This document shows positions 1 to 10,307 of a DNA stretch of 45,642 nucleotides, piece by piece. Below the pieces are notes generated by a model. That model ran no database searches. It was not told the DNA's origin and worked only from the letters and a program-made list of their open reading frames with translations. Location: positions 1 through 45,642 of the forward strand of contig NZ_LXEU01000096.1 of the NCBI RefSeq assembly GCF_001654985.1, given 5' to 3'. The position numbers were made by a program, and so were the translations under genes. This DNA is from Kluyvera georgiana ATCC 51603 (lineage in GTDB: Bacteria; Pseudomonadota; Gammaproteobacteria; Enterobacterales; Enterobacteriaceae). Position 1 is the stretch's first letter; every line of letters begins with the position of its first letter.

Positions 1-17
1 GCCGCCTGGCCCGTTTT

Positions 18-1247
18 TTATGCCTTGCGAAGACGAACGGCAACGCTTTTCTCTTTAATCGGCAGGTTCACCAGCGCCGCCAGCAGCGCTAGCGCGATAT
101 CCGCATACCACACCCACGTCAGGCTGCCTTCATATTGCATCGCGACGCCGCCCAGCCACGCACCGAAGAAGGCGCCAATCTGATGGCTAAACAGCGTAAA
201 GCCAAACAGTGTGGCCAGGTAGCGCGTGCCGAACAGTTTGCCAATGATACCGGTGGTGGGCGGTACGGTGGCCAGCCAGGTAAAACCGATGGCGCAAGCA
301 AAGAGATAAAAAGCCGTCTCGGATTTTGACGATAGCAGGAAGAGGGCGATCATTACCGCGCGCGAGGCGTAGAGTACCGCCAGAATGTACTTCATCCGAT
401 AGCGCTTGCCGAGAAACCCTGCCACGATGCTGCCGACAATGTTGCACAGACCAATCAGCGACAGGCTGATGGCGGGCACCGTGGCGTCGTGGCCGCATAG
501 GGCCGCTTCTGTAGGCAGGTGGGTCGTCAGAAACGCTACGTGAAAGCCGCAGGTCAAAAAGCCTGCGTGCAGCAGCAAATAGCTGGGATTGCGAAAGGCG
601 AGGGCGATCTGCTGCTTTAATCCCGCATCGGCTGCAATATGAACGGTGGGGGCTGCCGCCTGACGCTTTGCGCCACGGCACAGCAGCCATGATGGGAAAA
701 TGGTGGCCAGCGCGGCCATTGCCAGAAAGACCAGCCCGGAAGCCATCCCGCGCAGGCCGATAATCAACTGTACCAGCGGCGCGAAGATAAACTGGCCAAC
801 CGAGCCCCCGGCGTTAATCAGCCCGCTGGCCATTGAGCCTTTATCGGTCGGTAGCCGGCTGGCCACGACGCCAATCAGTACCGAAAAGCTGCCTGCCGCT
901 GCGCCCGCCGGGCTGAGAAGGCCCTGGGCCAGCGTTAATGGCAGGAACGACGCCGCCCAAAGCGTCCCCAGTTGCCCCAGGGCAATCATGACTGCGCCGA
1001 GTACCAGCACGCTGAATGCGCCGCGTTTATCCGCCCATGCGCCAAATAGCGGCTGGAAAGCGCCCCACATCAGTTGGCCGATAGCCAGCGCCATGCTGAT
1101 TTCGGCAATACTCATTGAGGTTTGCATGACGATCGGATGAACGAACAGACCGACGGTCTGACGGATGCCCATCGTGATCATCAGGATCACGCTGGCGAGC
1201 GTTATTGGCAGCCATAGAGAAGCAGCGGATTGCGATGGGGTGCTCAC
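18..1247 (-). CDS. MFS transporter, monocarboxylate/oxalate-formate porter-like
   Basis: The 409-residue protein is almost wholly hydrophobic, with about 12 membrane segments split by a more polar loop near residues 190-215, the usual 6+6 layout of the major facilitator superfamily. A loop 2-3 motif with Asp-Lys-Arg (GAWADKRGAF, about residue 69) fits the family signature. It would sit in the inner membrane and move a small solute; the substrate cannot be read from sequence. The start is a GTG at 1247 preceded by an AGGAG ribosome site. A palindrome lies just upstream (1262-1279). The gene follows the exported hydrolase gene on the same strand after about 106 bases, so a shared transcript is possible. 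It is not part of the E. coli yceF neighbourhood as I know it. Confidence 0.85.
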   Translation of the reverse strand: MSTPSQSAASLWLPITLASVILMITMGIRQTVGLFVHPIVMQTSMSIAEISMALAIGQLMWGAFQPLFGAWADKRGAFSVLVLGAVMIALGQLGTLWAASFLPLTLAQGLLSPAGAAAGSFSVLIGVVASRLPTDKGSMASGLINAGGSVGQFIFAPLVQLIIGLRGMASGLVFLAMAALATIFPSWLLCRGAKRQAAAPTVHIAADAGLKQQIALAFRNPSYLLLHAGFLTCGFHVAFLTTHLPTEAALCGHDATVPAISLSLIGLCNIVGSIVAGFLGKRYRMKYILAVLYASRAVMIALFLLSSKSETAFYLFACAIGFTWLATVPPTTGIIGKLFGTRYLATLFGFTLFSHQIGAFFGAWLGGVAMQYEGSLTWVWYADIALALLAALVNLPIKEKSVAVRLRKA

Positions 1248-1261
1248 GATGCACTCCTGTT

Positions 1262-1279
1262 GTCATTGTTATCAATGAC
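1262..1279 (-). promoter_or_regulatory. palindromic operator-like site before the MFS gene
   Basis: GTCATTG, four bases, CAATGAC forms a perfect 7-bp inverted repeat 14 bases upstream of the GTG start, next to the ribosome site. A bound repressor, or an RNA hairpin, could limit expression of the transporter. No matching regulator gene lies in the window, so the partner is unknown. Confidence 0.35.
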
Positions 1280-1353
1280 GAGAGAGTACTGAGAGCGACG
1301 CTAAAATGCTACGTTCCCTCAGCCCGCCGTCGCGGTGAGCTGAGGGGAAAAGG

Positions 1354-2505
1354 TTAAGGTTTTAACCATTTATCCAGCCAGGGGAAGACTTCCTCCTGCT
1401 GTTGCCGGTAAAAGACGTGCCCAAGCTCTGGCCAGCTCTTCGTCACCAGCATATCGTCGGCTTTTTGCGAGGCCCACACTTTGTGGACTTTGGCAAAGGC
1501 ATCGCTCACCGCTTTCGCCGGGAACAGCTTGTCCTGTCCACCGCTGAAAATCAGCATCGGTTTCGGTGCGGCAATGCTGGCAATATCGGGGATATCCATC
1601 TTTGCGGGCATTCCCGGATGCAGCATATAAAAGGCCGACTGCCCGCGCAGCACGTTGTTACCCGGCGTCATCAGGCCATCGTAGGTGCCGAACCAGGAGA
1701 TAACCGCCGTGGCCGCCACCTTCCCGGAAAGCGCCGCCAACTGCCAGGCGCGGAAGCCGCCCATTGAGAAGCCCAGTACGCCGATGCGTTTGCTATCGAC
1801 CCCTTTCAACGAGGCGACAAAGTCAACGGTACGCATATCTTCATAGGCAACCTCACCGGCCAGCGAACGTCCGAGATTGAAATAGTTACTGGCTAGCGCC
1901 TGCTGCTGCTCATAAACCATCGGGCCACGGTCGCCCCAGCCGGGGCTGTCGATGGCGATAACCACATAGCCGCGTTTAGCCAGCTCGTCGCCGATAAAAC
2001 GTCCGCTGAAGAACTTATCGGCCCACGCCTGGGCGCTGGCGAGCTGCTCGGCATTGCCCCACGGGCGAATCAGCTTCTCTTTACCGATATCAAACTTTGA
2101 ACCGTGGTCATGAAGCAGGACTATCGCCGGGTGCGGGCCGGGCGTTTTTGGCGTCAGCATCAGGGCGGAGATGCGGTTATCGTCGGTAATGTTGAGCGCG
2201 AGTTTTTTTGCGGTGTAGCTGCCACGGTCTTCACTGGCGATAATCTGCTCATCGAACGGTTTGGTAGCGTCCGGCGTTAGCAACGCCTGGCGGAATTCCT
2301 GGCGCGCGTGCTGCTGCCAGCTTTTAAAATCAGAATAATGCCCGGAAAGCCATGAGTCAGGATATTGCATCTGAGTTTTCATCTGTTGCCAGCTGGCAGG
2401 AAGGTTGCCTTCAACAACGCCTTGTTTCTGCCAGTCATCAGCGGCATTAGCCTGAGTTGCGGTTAGTATTGCCAGCATAAATAATATTTTACGTTTGCCA
2501 CGCAT
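1354..2505 (-). CDS. exported alpha/beta hydrolase, dienelactone-hydrolase-like
   Basis: The 383-residue product begins with a basic, hydrophobic signal peptide ending near Ala-Asn-Ala, so it is probably periplasmic. An alpha/beta-hydrolase fold is shown by the nucleophile elbow GFSMGG (Ser247), an acidic residue in GGQDKLF (Asp325) and a late histidine in ELGHVF (His363), a complete Ser-Asp-His triad. An HDHG segment near residue 134 may form the oxyanion region. An upstream GTG (2511) is in frame, but the ATG at 2505 has a proper AAGGGG site five bases before it, so I chose it. The substrate is unknown; peptidase or esterase activity on a small ester is likely for this family. Confidence 0.8.
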   Translation of the reverse strand: MRGKRKILFMLAILTATQANAADDWQKQGVVEGNLPASWQQMKTQMQYPDSWLSGHYSDFKSWQQHARQEFRQALLTPDATKPFDEQIIASEDRGSYTAKKLALNITDDNRISALMLTPKTPGPHPAIVLLHDHGSKFDIGKEKLIRPWGNAEQLASAQAWADKFFSGRFIGDELAKRGYVVIAIDSPGWGDRGPMVYEQQQALASNYFNLGRSLAGEVAYEDMRTVDFVASLKGVDSKRIGVLGFSMGGFRAWQLAALSGKVAATAVISWFGTYDGLMTPGNNVLRGQSAFYMLHPGMPAKMDIPDIASIAAPKPMLIFSGGQDKLFPAKAVSDAFAKVHKVWASQKADDMLVTKSWPELGHVFYRQQQEEVFPWLDKWLKP

Positions 2506-2611
2506 GCTCACCCCTTAAATCAAAACAATGTTTCAATATGGAGTCAGGGATTTTAGCGGCGCTGGAAAAATAAACTGTGATCGCAGAAGGAATAAGCAAA
2601 ATTGCGGGTGG

Positions 2612-2635
2612 GGCGTCGCATAGCTCGGCGACGCC
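2612..2635. repeat. GC-rich hairpin downstream of yceF
   Basis: GGCGTCGC and GCGACGCC form a perfect 8-bp stem around an 8-base loop, just beyond the yceF stop codon. There is no clear T run, so it may be an RNA-stability or REP-like hairpin rather than a simple terminator. Confidence 0.4.
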
Positions 2636-2645
2636 TGGCGTGGCG

Positions 2646-3230
2646 CTAATCTAACAGCGGATTATGATTTTCTCGTCGTAACATTTTGCACAGCGCAATC
2701 AGCGGTAAACCGACCAGGGTATTCGGATCGCGTCCTTCAAGACGGTCGAAGAGGGCAATGCCCAGACCTTCACTTTTGAAACTGCCGGCGCAGTTGAGCG
2801 GATTTTCTTTGCGAATATAGGTGGCAATTTCCTGTTCGCTCAGATGGCGAAAATGTACATCAAACGGTTCACATTCCGTCTGGAGATGACCATTTGCTGA
2901 ATTATACAGCGCCAGTCCGGTATAAAAGGTCACCACATTTCCGCTGGCTTTTTTTAATTGTAAGCGCGCATTTTCCTCGGTATGCGGTTTGCCGGTAATT
3001 TCCCCTTCCAGCATACAGACCTGATCGGAACCAATAATAAGATGGTTCGGAAAGCGTTCCGCCAGCGCCTGTGCCTTTAGCTGCGCCAGTCGCAGCACCA
3101 GACTGCGCGGGGTTTCGCCAGGTAGCGGCAGTTCGTCAATCTCCGGCGCGGCGCATTCGAAGGCGATATCGAGCTTCTCAAGCAGCTGTTTGCGATAAGG
3201 GGAGGTGGAGGCAAGAATCAAATCAGGCAT
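2646..3230 (-). CDS. yceF: Maf-like nucleotide pyrophosphatase YceF (7-methyl-GTP pyrophosphatase)
   Basis: This 194-residue protein matches the E. coli YceF length and sequence pattern. The Maf signature ASTSPYRK lies at residues 7-14, the catalytic Asp69 is in GSDQ, and Lys81 follows in TGKP. The enzyme hydrolyses 7-methyl-GTP to the monophosphate and pyrophosphate, cleaning modified nucleotides from the cytosolic pool. It diverges from yceD across a 142-base gap, as in E. coli. The left neighbours differ from E. coli, where rluC lies next to yceF. Confidence 0.96.
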   Translation of the reverse strand: MPDLILASTSPYRKQLLEKLDIAFECAAPEIDELPLPGETPRSLVLRLAQLKAQALAERFPNHLIIGSDQVCMLEGEITGKPHTEENARLQLKKASGNVVTFYTGLALYNSANGHLQTECEPFDVHFRHLSEQEIATYIRKENPLNCAGSFKSEGLGIALFDRLEGRDPNTLVGLPLIALCKMLRRENHNPLLD

Positions 3231-3307
3231 AATTTTTCAAATAGACTGTAGCGAATTAGATTCCGACATTTTAAACTATAGACCGCAATGTGTGCGAATT
3301 ATTGGCA

Positions 3308-3330
3308 AAAGGCAACCTGAGGCTGCCTTT
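3308..3330. terminator. hairpin between yceF and yceD
   Basis: AAAGGCA pairs with TGCCTTT, and an inner CC/GG pair extends the stem past one mismatch. A T-rich tract follows on the plus strand and a TTTT tract on the minus strand. It sits just upstream of the yceD promoter and may shield it from read-through. Confidence 0.45.
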
Positions 3331-3334
3331 TTCT

Positions 3335-3363
3335 TTGACTCTATGACGTTACAAAGTTAATAT
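3335..3363 (+). promoter_or_regulatory. sigma-70 promoter of yceD-rpmF-plsX
   Basis: TTGACT and TAATAT are separated by exactly 17 bases, a near-consensus promoter. The expected transcript start falls about 7 bases after the -10 element, only two or three bases before the yceD ATG at 3373. Confidence 0.6.
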
Positions 3364-3372
3364 GCGCGCCCT

Positions 3373-3894
3373 ATGCAAAAGGTAAAATTACCCCTGACTC
3401 TCGATCCGGTTCGTACGGCTCAAAAACGCCTTGATTACCAGGGTATCTATACCCCCGATCAGGCGGAGCGCGTCGCCGCGTCCGTAGTCAGTGTAGACAG
3501 TGATGTGGAATGCGAAATGTCCTTCGCTATCGATAACCAACGCCTCGCGGTCATCACCGGTGATGCGAAGGTCACGGTATCGTTGGAATGTCAGCGTTGC
3601 GGGAAACCGTTTACTCATCATGTTTACACAAAGTATTGTTTCAGCCCGGTCAAGAATGACGATCAGGTTGAGGCACTCCCGGAAGCGTATGAGCCGATTG
3701 AGGTTAACGAATTCGGTGAAATCGATCTGCTGGCGTTGGTTGAAGATGAAATCATCCTCTCCTTGCCGGTAGTTCCGGTGCATGATTCTGAACACTGTGA
3801 AGTGTCCGAGGCGGACATGGTCTTTGGCGAATTGCCTGAAGAGGCGAAGAAACCAAACCCATTTGCCGTATTAGCCAGCTTAAAGCAAAAGTAA
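3373..3894 (+). CDS. yceD: YceD, DUF177 protein linked to large-subunit ribosome assembly
   Basis: The 173-residue protein aligns end to end with E. coli YceD as I remember it. A CxxC pair (Cys73, Cys76 in CQRCGK) could bind metal, and the C-terminal half is rich in Asp and Glu. Members of this family are implicated in 23S rRNA handling or accumulation, which fits its position 16 bases upstream of the L32 gene. No Shine-Dalgarno sequence precedes the ATG, and the best promoter places the transcript start almost on the codon, so translation may be near-leaderless from that promoter. Confidence 0.93.
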   Translation: MQKVKLPLTLDPVRTAQKRLDYQGIYTPDQAERVAASVVSVDSDVECEMSFAIDNQRLAVITGDAKVTVSLECQRCGKPFTHHVYTKYCFSPVKNDDQVEALPEAYEPIEVNEFGEIDLLALVEDEIILSLPVVPVHDSEHCEVSEADMVFGELPEEAKKPNPFAVLASLKQK

Positions 3895-3898
3895 TTGA

Positions 3899-4082
<184 letters not shown>

Positions 4083-4084
<2 letters not shown>

Positions 4085-4102
4085 TCACGCGCAAGCGTGA
4101 TT
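4083..4102 (+). terminator. hairpin after rpmF
   Basis: AATCACGC and GCGTGATT form an 8-bp stem with a GCAA tetraloop that overlaps the rpmF stop codon. No long U tract follows, so it may be a partial terminator or a 3'-end stabiliser that lowers plsX expression relative to L32. Confidence 0.45.
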
Positions 4103-4117
4103 ATGCTTAGTGAGGAA

Positions 4118-4139
4118 TTTCCCCGTTCACGCGGGGAAA
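4118..4139 (+). repeat. second hairpin in the rpmF-plsX gap
   Basis: TTTCCCCG and CGGGGAAA form an 8-bp stem around a six-base loop, 25 bases before the plsX start. With the hairpin at 4083-4102 it makes a two-hairpin spacer that could control plsX translation. Confidence 0.4.
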
Positions 4140-4164
4140 CACCGAACCAGGCGGCGAAGATACC

Positions 4165-5220
4165 TTGACACGTCTAACCCTGGCGTTAGATGTCATGGGG
4201 GGCGATTTTGGCCCTTCCGTGACGGTGCCTGCAGCATTGCAGGCACTGAGTTCTAATCCGCAACTCTCACTTCTATTAGTCGGCAATCCCGACGACATTA
4301 CGCCATTACTTGCCAGAGCTGACTTCGAACAACGTTCGCGTTTGCAGATTATTCCTGCCCAGTCGGTTATTGCCAGTGATGAGCGGCCATCGCATGCTAT
4401 CCGCCACAGCCGCGGTAGTTCAATGCGCGTGGCGCTGGAGATGGTGAAAGAAGGGCGTGCTGAAGCCTGCGTCAGTGCGGGAAATACCGGCGCGCTGATG
4501 GGGCTGGCCAAATTGCTGCTCAAGCCCATTCAGGGGATTGAGCGCCCGGCGCTGGTGACGGTGTTACCGCATCAGCAGAAGGGCAAGACGGTAGTGCTGG
4601 ACCTTGGCGCTAACGTCGACTGTGACAGTACCATGCTGGTGCAGTTTGCCGTCATGGGGTCGGTGATGGCTGAGGAAGTGCTGGGGATTGCTAACCCGCG
4701 CGTGGCCTTGCTTAACATCGGTGAAGAAGAGATTAAGGGTCATGATAGTATTCGTGATGCCTCATTAGTGCTAAAAACAATCTCTTCTCTGAATTATATC
4801 GGCTATCTTGAAGCCAATGAGCTGTTAACGGGCAAAACCGACGTTCTGGTTTGCGACGGCTTTACAGGAAACGTCACCTTAAAGACGATGGAAGGGGTAG
4901 TGCGTATGTTCCTTTCGCTGCTGAAATCGCAGAGCGAGGGGAAAAAACGGTCGTGGTGGCTGATTTTATTAAAGCGTTGGTTACAAAAAAGCCTGACAAG
5001 GCGATTCAGTCACCTCAACCCCGACCAGTATAATGGCGCCTGTCTGTTAGGATTGCGCGGCACGGTGATTAAGAGCCATGGCGCTGCTAATCAGCGAGCC
5101 TTTGCAATCGCCATTGAACAGGCAGTGCAGGCGGTGCAGCGACAAGTTCCTCAGCGAATTGCCGCTCGCCTGGAATCCGTATACCCCGCAGGGTTTGATA
5201 GAGCGGAGTCTGGCAAGTAA
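4165..5220 (+). CDS. plsX: phosphate acyltransferase PlsX
   Basis: PlsX makes acyl-phosphate from acyl-ACP, feeding glycerol-3-phosphate acylation in phospholipid synthesis. The 351-residue protein shows [10 protein letters not shown] at residues 8-17 and the SAGNTGALM segment at residues 104-112, both typical of the family. The start is TTG at 4165, chosen because the [14 protein letters not shown]-terminus is the conserved one and no ATG lies near. No strong ribosome site is visible before it. The protein is peripheral at the inner membrane in related bacteria. It is followed by fabH after 63 bases. Confidence 0.95.
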   Translation: MTRLTLALDVMGGDFGPSVTVPAALQALSSNPQLSLLLVGNPDDITPLLARADFEQRSRLQIIPAQSVIASDERPSHAIRHSRGSSMRVALEMVKEGRAEACVSAGNTGALMGLAKLLLKPIQGIERPALVTVLPHQQKGKTVVLDLGANVDCDSTMLVQFAVMGSVMAEEVLGIANPRVALLNIGEEEIKGHDSIRDASLVLKTISSLNYIGYLEANELLTGKTDVLVCDGFTGNVTLKTMEGVVRMFLSLLKSQSEGKKRSWWLILLKRWLQKSLTRRFSHLNPDQYNGACLLGLRGTVIKSHGAANQRAFAIAIEQAVQAVQRQVPQRIAARLESVYPAGFDRAESGK

Positions 5221-5283
5221 TCAAGCCAGCTGCGCCGTGTGTCAAACTGGGCGGCTATATTAGCGAAAAGTGACTGAGCGTAC

Positions 5284-6237
5284 ATGTATACGAAGATTAT
5301 TGGTACCGGCAGCTATCTGCCTGAGCAAGTGCGGACTAACGCCGATCTGGAAAAAATGGTTGATACGTCTGACGAGTGGATTGTCACCCGTACAGGTATC
5401 CGTGAGCGCCGTATTGCTGGCCCTGATGAAAACGTGTCTACGCTGGGTTACGAAGCGGCCAAACGCGCGCTGGATATGGCGGGCATCGAGGCAAGCGAGC
5501 TGGGGCTGATTGTGGTTGCGACCACGTCTGCTACCCATGCGTTCCCGAGCGCGGCCTGCCAGATTCAGGACATGCTGGGCGTGAAAGGCGCGCCGGCATT
5601 TGATATCGCTGCGGCCTGCGCGGGCTTTACCTATGCGCTGAGCGTGGCCGATCAGTACGTGAAGTCCGGTGCGGTGAAATACGCGCTGGTCGTCGGTGCG
5701 GATACGCTGGCGCGAACCTGCGATCCTACCGATCGCGGCACGATCATTATCTTCGGTGATGGCGCGGGCGCCGTCGTGCTGGGCGCCTCCGAAGAACCGG
5801 GGATCATCTCTACCCATCTGCATGCAGACGGTAGCTACGGTAAGCTGCTGACGCTGCCGAACGCCGATCGCGTCCACCCGGAAAACGCCATCCATCTGAC
5901 GATGGCCGGTAACGAAGTCTTTAAAGTCGCGGTGACCGAGCTGGCGCACATCGTTGATGAAACGCTGGAAGCCAACAACCTCGACCGTTCCGAGCTGGAC
6001 TGGCTGGTGCCGCACCAGGCGAACTTACGTATTATCAGCGCGACGGCGAAGAAGCTCGGCATGTCCATGGACAACGTCGTGGTGACCCTTGACCGTCACG
6101 GCAATACCTCGGCCGCTTCCGTGCCGTGCGCGTTTGACGAAGCTGTCCGCGACGGCCGCATTAAGCGCGGTCAACTGGTGCTGCTGGAAGCCTTCGGCGG
6201 CGGGTTCACCTGGGGCTCTGCGCTGGTTCGTTTCTAA
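5284..6237 (+). CDS. fabH: beta-ketoacyl-ACP synthase III
   Basis: FabH condenses acetyl-CoA with malonyl-ACP to start each fatty acid chain. The 317-residue length equals the E. coli enzyme, and the catalytic triad is intact: Cys112 in AAACAG, His244 in VPHQAN and Asn274 in RHGNTS. It lies in the rightward fab cluster, 17 bases before fabD. The ATG at 5284 fits the conserved [13 protein letters not shown] start. Confidence 0.98.
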   Translation: MYTKIIGTGSYLPEQVRTNADLEKMVDTSDEWIVTRTGIRERRIAGPDENVSTLGYEAAKRALDMAGIEASELGLIVVATTSATHAFPSAACQIQDMLGVKGAPAFDIAAACAGFTYALSVADQYVKSGAVKYALVVGADTLARTCDPTDRGTIIIFGDGAGAVVLGASEEPGIISTHLHADGSYGKLLTLPNADRVHPENAIHLTMAGNEVFKVAVTELAHIVDETLEANNLDRSELDWLVPHQANLRIISATAKKLGMSMDNVVVTLDRHGNTSAASVPCAFDEAVRDGRIKRGQLVLLEAFGGGFTWGSALVRF

Positions 6238-6254
6238 GTATAAGGATAAAAAAC

Positions 6255-7184
6255 ATGACGCAATTCGCTTTCGTGTTCCCTGGGCAGGGTTCACAGGCGG
6301 TAGGCATGCTGTCTGAACTGGCAGCAACCTACCCGGTTATCGAAGAAACTTTTCATGAAGCTTCCGCAGCTCTGGGCTATGATCTGTGGGCGCTGACCCA
6401 GCAGGGTCCTGCTGAAGAGTTGAACAAAACCTGGCAGACTCAGCCTGCGCTGCTGACCGCTTCCGTTGCGCTGTATCGTTTATGGCAGCAGCAGGGCGGT
6501 AAAGCGCCGGCGCTGATGGCCGGTCACAGCCTGGGCGAATACTCCGCGCTGGTTTGCGCGGGTGTGATTGCTTTCGCTGACGCGGTGCGTCTGGTTGAGA
6601 TGCGCGGCAAGTTTATGCAGGAAGCCGTTCCGGAAGGTACCGGCGGCATGTCGGCTATCATCGGCCTTGACGATGCGGCTATCGCCAAAGCGTGCGAAGA
6701 ATCTGCCGAAGGGCAGGTTGTCTCTCCGGTTAACTTCAACTCGCCGGGCCAGGTGGTTATCGCCGGTCATAAAGAAGCGGTTGAACGTGCGGGCGCAGCC
6801 TGTAAAGCCGCTGGCGCGAAGCGTGCGCTGCCGCTGCCGGTCAGCGTGCCGTCTCACTGCGCGCTGATGAAGCCTGCCGCTGAGAAACTGGCGGTTGAGC
6901 TGCAAAAAATCACCTTTAACGCGCCGACCGTTCCGGTAGTGAACAACGTCGACGTGAAGTGCGAAACCGACGGCGACGCGATTCGCGACGCGCTGGTTCG
7001 CCAGCTGTACAGCCCGGTTCAGTGGACCAAAACCGTTGAGTTTATGGCTTCCCAGGGCGTAGAGCATCTGTATGAAGTTGGTCCGGGTAAAGTCCTCACC
7101 GGCCTGACCAAACGTATTGTAGATACCCTGACTGCATCGGCCATCAATGAGCCGGCTGCCCTGTCAGCGGCACTTGCGCAATAA
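6255..7184 (+). CDS. fabD: malonyl-CoA-ACP transacylase
   Basis: FabD moves the malonyl group from CoA to acyl carrier protein, supplying every elongation round. The 309-residue protein has the GHSLGE nucleophile motif (His91, Ser92), Arg117 for the malonyl carboxylate and His201 in VPSH, all at E. coli positions. A strong TAAGGA ribosome site lies before the ATG, and fabG begins 11 bases after its stop. Confidence 0.98.
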   Translation: MTQFAFVFPGQGSQAVGMLSELAATYPVIEETFHEASAALGYDLWALTQQGPAEELNKTWQTQPALLTASVALYRLWQQQGGKAPALMAGHSLGEYSALVCAGVIAFADAVRLVEMRGKFMQEAVPEGTGGMSAIIGLDDAAIAKACEESAEGQVVSPVNFNSPGQVVIAGHKEAVERAGAACKAAGAKRALPLPVSVPSHCALMKPAAEKLAVELQKITFNAPTVPVVNNVDVKCETDGDAIRDALVRQLYSPVQWTKTVEFMASQGVEHLYEVGPGKVLTGLTKRIVDTLTASAINEPAALSAALAQ

Positions 7185-7195
7185 AAGAGGAAAGC

Positions 7196-7930
7196 ATGAG
7201 CTTTGAAGGAAAAATTGCCCTGGTAACAGGTGCAAGCCGCGGTATTGGCCGCGCAATCGCTGAAACTCTCGTCGCTCGCGGCGCAAAAGTTATCGGCACT
7301 GCGACCAGCGAAAGCGGCGCGCAGGCGATCAGTGACTATCTGGGTGCTAACGGTAAAGGTCTGATGTTGAATGTGACCGACCCGGCATCTATTGAATCTG
7401 TTCTGGGAAATATCCGCGCGGAATTTGGCGAAGTCGACATTCTGGTCAATAATGCCGGGATTACTCGTGATAACCTGTTAATGCGCATGAAAGATGACGA
7501 GTGGAACGATATCCTCGAAACCAACCTGTCATCTGTTTTCCGTCTGTCAAAAGCGGTAATGCGCGCTATGATGAAAAAGCGTCATGGGCGTATCATCACT
7601 ATCGGTTCTGTGGTTGGTACCATGGGAAATGCGGGTCAGGCTAACTACGCTGCGGCGAAAGCGGGTCTGATTGGCTTCAGTAAATCACTGGCGCGTGAAG
7701 TTGCGTCACGCGGTATTACTGTGAACGTTGTTGCTCCGGGCTTTATTGAAACGGACATGACGCGTGCGCTGACCGATGAGCAGCGTGCGGGTACACTGGC
7801 GGCAGTTCCTGCGGGGCGCCTCGGCTCTCCAAATGAAATCGCCAGTGCGGTTGCATTTTTGGCCTCCGACGAAGCAAGTTACATCACTGGTGAAACGTTG
7901 CACGTAAACGGCGGGATGTACATGGTCTGA
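7196..7930 (+). CDS. fabG: 3-oxoacyl-ACP reductase
   Basis: FabG performs the first, NADPH-dependent reduction of fatty acid elongation. The 244-residue short-chain dehydrogenase shows the cofactor loop TGASRGIG (residues 11-18), NNAG (85-88) and the Ser138-Tyr151-Lys155 triad. It follows fabD closely with an AGAGG ribosome site, so they are probably cotranscribed. A 209-base gap then separates it from acpP. Confidence 0.98.
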   Translation: MSFEGKIALVTGASRGIGRAIAETLVARGAKVIGTATSESGAQAISDYLGANGKGLMLNVTDPASIESVLGNIRAEFGEVDILVNNAGITRDNLLMRMKDDEWNDILETNLSSVFRLSKAVMRAMMKKRHGRIITIGSVVGTMGNAGQANYAAAKAGLIGFSKSLAREVASRGITVNVVAPGFIETDMTRALTDEQRAGTLAAVPAGRLGSPNEIASAVAFLASDEASYITGETLHVNGGMYMV

Positions 7931-8066
7931 TCGTGTTTTGCACAAAGTGCTCAGACAACGGGCAATCTACGTATGTCTGAGTATGATTAGTGCAAAATCA
8001 TTTGCGTTATGAGGGCAAAAACCCGCAAAATAGCGTAAAATCGTGGTATGACCTGCCGGGATTTAG

Positions 8067-8094
8067 TTGCAAATTTTTCAACATTTTATACACT
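8067..8094 (+). promoter_or_regulatory. putative acpP promoter
   Basis: TTGCAA and TACACT lie 16 bases apart in the AT-rich part of the fabG-acpP gap. A separate promoter here would fit the very high level of acyl carrier protein needed in the cell. The -10 assignment is uncertain, since TATACA two bases upstream is an alternative. Confidence 0.45.
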
Positions 8095-8139
8095 ACGAAA
8101 ACCATCGCGAAAGCGAGTTTTGATAGGAAATTTAAGAGT

Positions 8140-8376
8140 ATGAGCACTATCGAAGAACGCGTTAAGAAAATCATCGGCGAACAGCTGGGCGTTAAGCAGG
8201 AAGAAGTGACCAACAATGCTTCCTTCGTTGAAGACCTGGGCGCAGATTCTCTTGACACCGTTGAGCTGGTAATGGCTCTGGAAGAAGAGTTTGATACTGA
8301 GATTCCGGACGAAGAAGCTGAGAAAATCACCACCGTTCAGGCTGCCATTGATTACATCAACGGTCACCAGGCGTAA
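8140..8376 (+). CDS. acpP: acyl carrier protein
   Basis: AcpP carries growing acyl chains on a phosphopantetheine arm. The 78-residue acidic protein has the attachment motif GADSLD with Ser37 (Ser36 in mature numbering). An in-frame upstream ATG would add a 50-residue extension with no acyl-carrier character, so I chose the ATG at 8140, which gives the universal [10 protein letters not shown] start. It is followed by a hairpin before fabF, which would let acpP be expressed well above its neighbour. Confidence 0.98.
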
Positions 8377-8387
8377 GTGAACATCTC

Positions 8388-9706
<1,319 letters not shown>

Positions 9707-9720
9707 TTGGTCGCAAAGCC

Positions 9721-9755
9721 AAAAAAAACGGAGCGCTTAGCGCTCCGTTTTTTTT
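9721..9755. terminator. bidirectional terminator, fabF versus fimbrial operon
   Basis: CGGAGCGC and GCGCTCCG form an 8-bp GC stem around TTA, flanked by eight A on the left and eight T on the right. It can stop fabF transcription rightward and the fimbrial transcript leftward, and marks the left edge of the inserted operon. Confidence 0.85.
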
Positions 9756-9769
9756 GGCCCTGAACACGG

Positions 9770-10294
9770 CTACTGGTAAGTAAAGGTAAGCTGAATGGTG
9801 GTTTTAAATTCGCCAGCGGTGACCGCCCCTGTCGGGGTATACATCCGCGCAGATAACGGAAAAACCGCCCGGCGGCTGGTGCTATCCACGGGGGTTGCCA
9901 GTTCACCTGCCGGTGATATCTCGCTGAGGTGGTCGCGGGTCATGATTTGCAGCGCCATACCGCTGGCGCTGCCCTGGGCGTTGGCGAATTTGGTGATGTC
10001 ATCGGTATCCGCATCGCCGCTGAACAATGCCGTGACCAGGGTGGTTGACGGCGGGCAAGCGGAGAGCGTTAGCGTGAAATCCTGCCATTCGCTGGTATCG
10101 CCAACGTTTGGGTAGTCAACGGCGCGCGCCTGTTCGAAGGTGACCGTCTGTTCTTTGGTTCCCGTATCCACCGTACAGGCGGAAGCCACCACGGTGCCGC
10201 TCAGATTAATATCGGTAGCCTGTACAGCATGAAGGCCGCTCGCCGCCCACAGGCAGGCCAGGGCAGGCAGCAGTTTGCTTATCCGGTGCGCCAT
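9770..10294 (-). CDS. minor fimbrial subunit
   Basis: The 174-residue protein has a signal peptide ending near HAVQA and a mature pilin domain with one cysteine pair (in SACTVD and SACPPS) and a C-terminal beta strand ending in FTYQ, the donor-strand motif of chaperone-usher pilins. The chosen ATG has an AGGAG site six bases upstream; a longer reading frame begins inside the previous gene. It is related to the gene before it (10308-10829), so the two are probably paralogous adaptor or rod-tip subunits. It is the last gene of the fimbrial operon. Confidence 0.85.
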   Translation of the reverse strand: MAHRISKLLPALACLWAASGLHAVQATDINLSGTVVASACTVDTGTKEQTVTFEQARAVDYPNVGDTSEWQDFTLTLSACPPSTTLVTALFSGDADTDDITKFANAQGSASGMALQIMTRDHLSEISPAGELATPVDSTSRRAVFPLSARMYTPTGAVTAGEFKTTIQLTFTYQ

Positions 10295-10307
10295 TGTCTC
10301 TCCTGAA

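Noticed and set aside
5260-6015. 251-codon minus-strand frame opposite fabH
   Set aside because: Low-complexity Arg/His-rich product antisense to an intact core gene.
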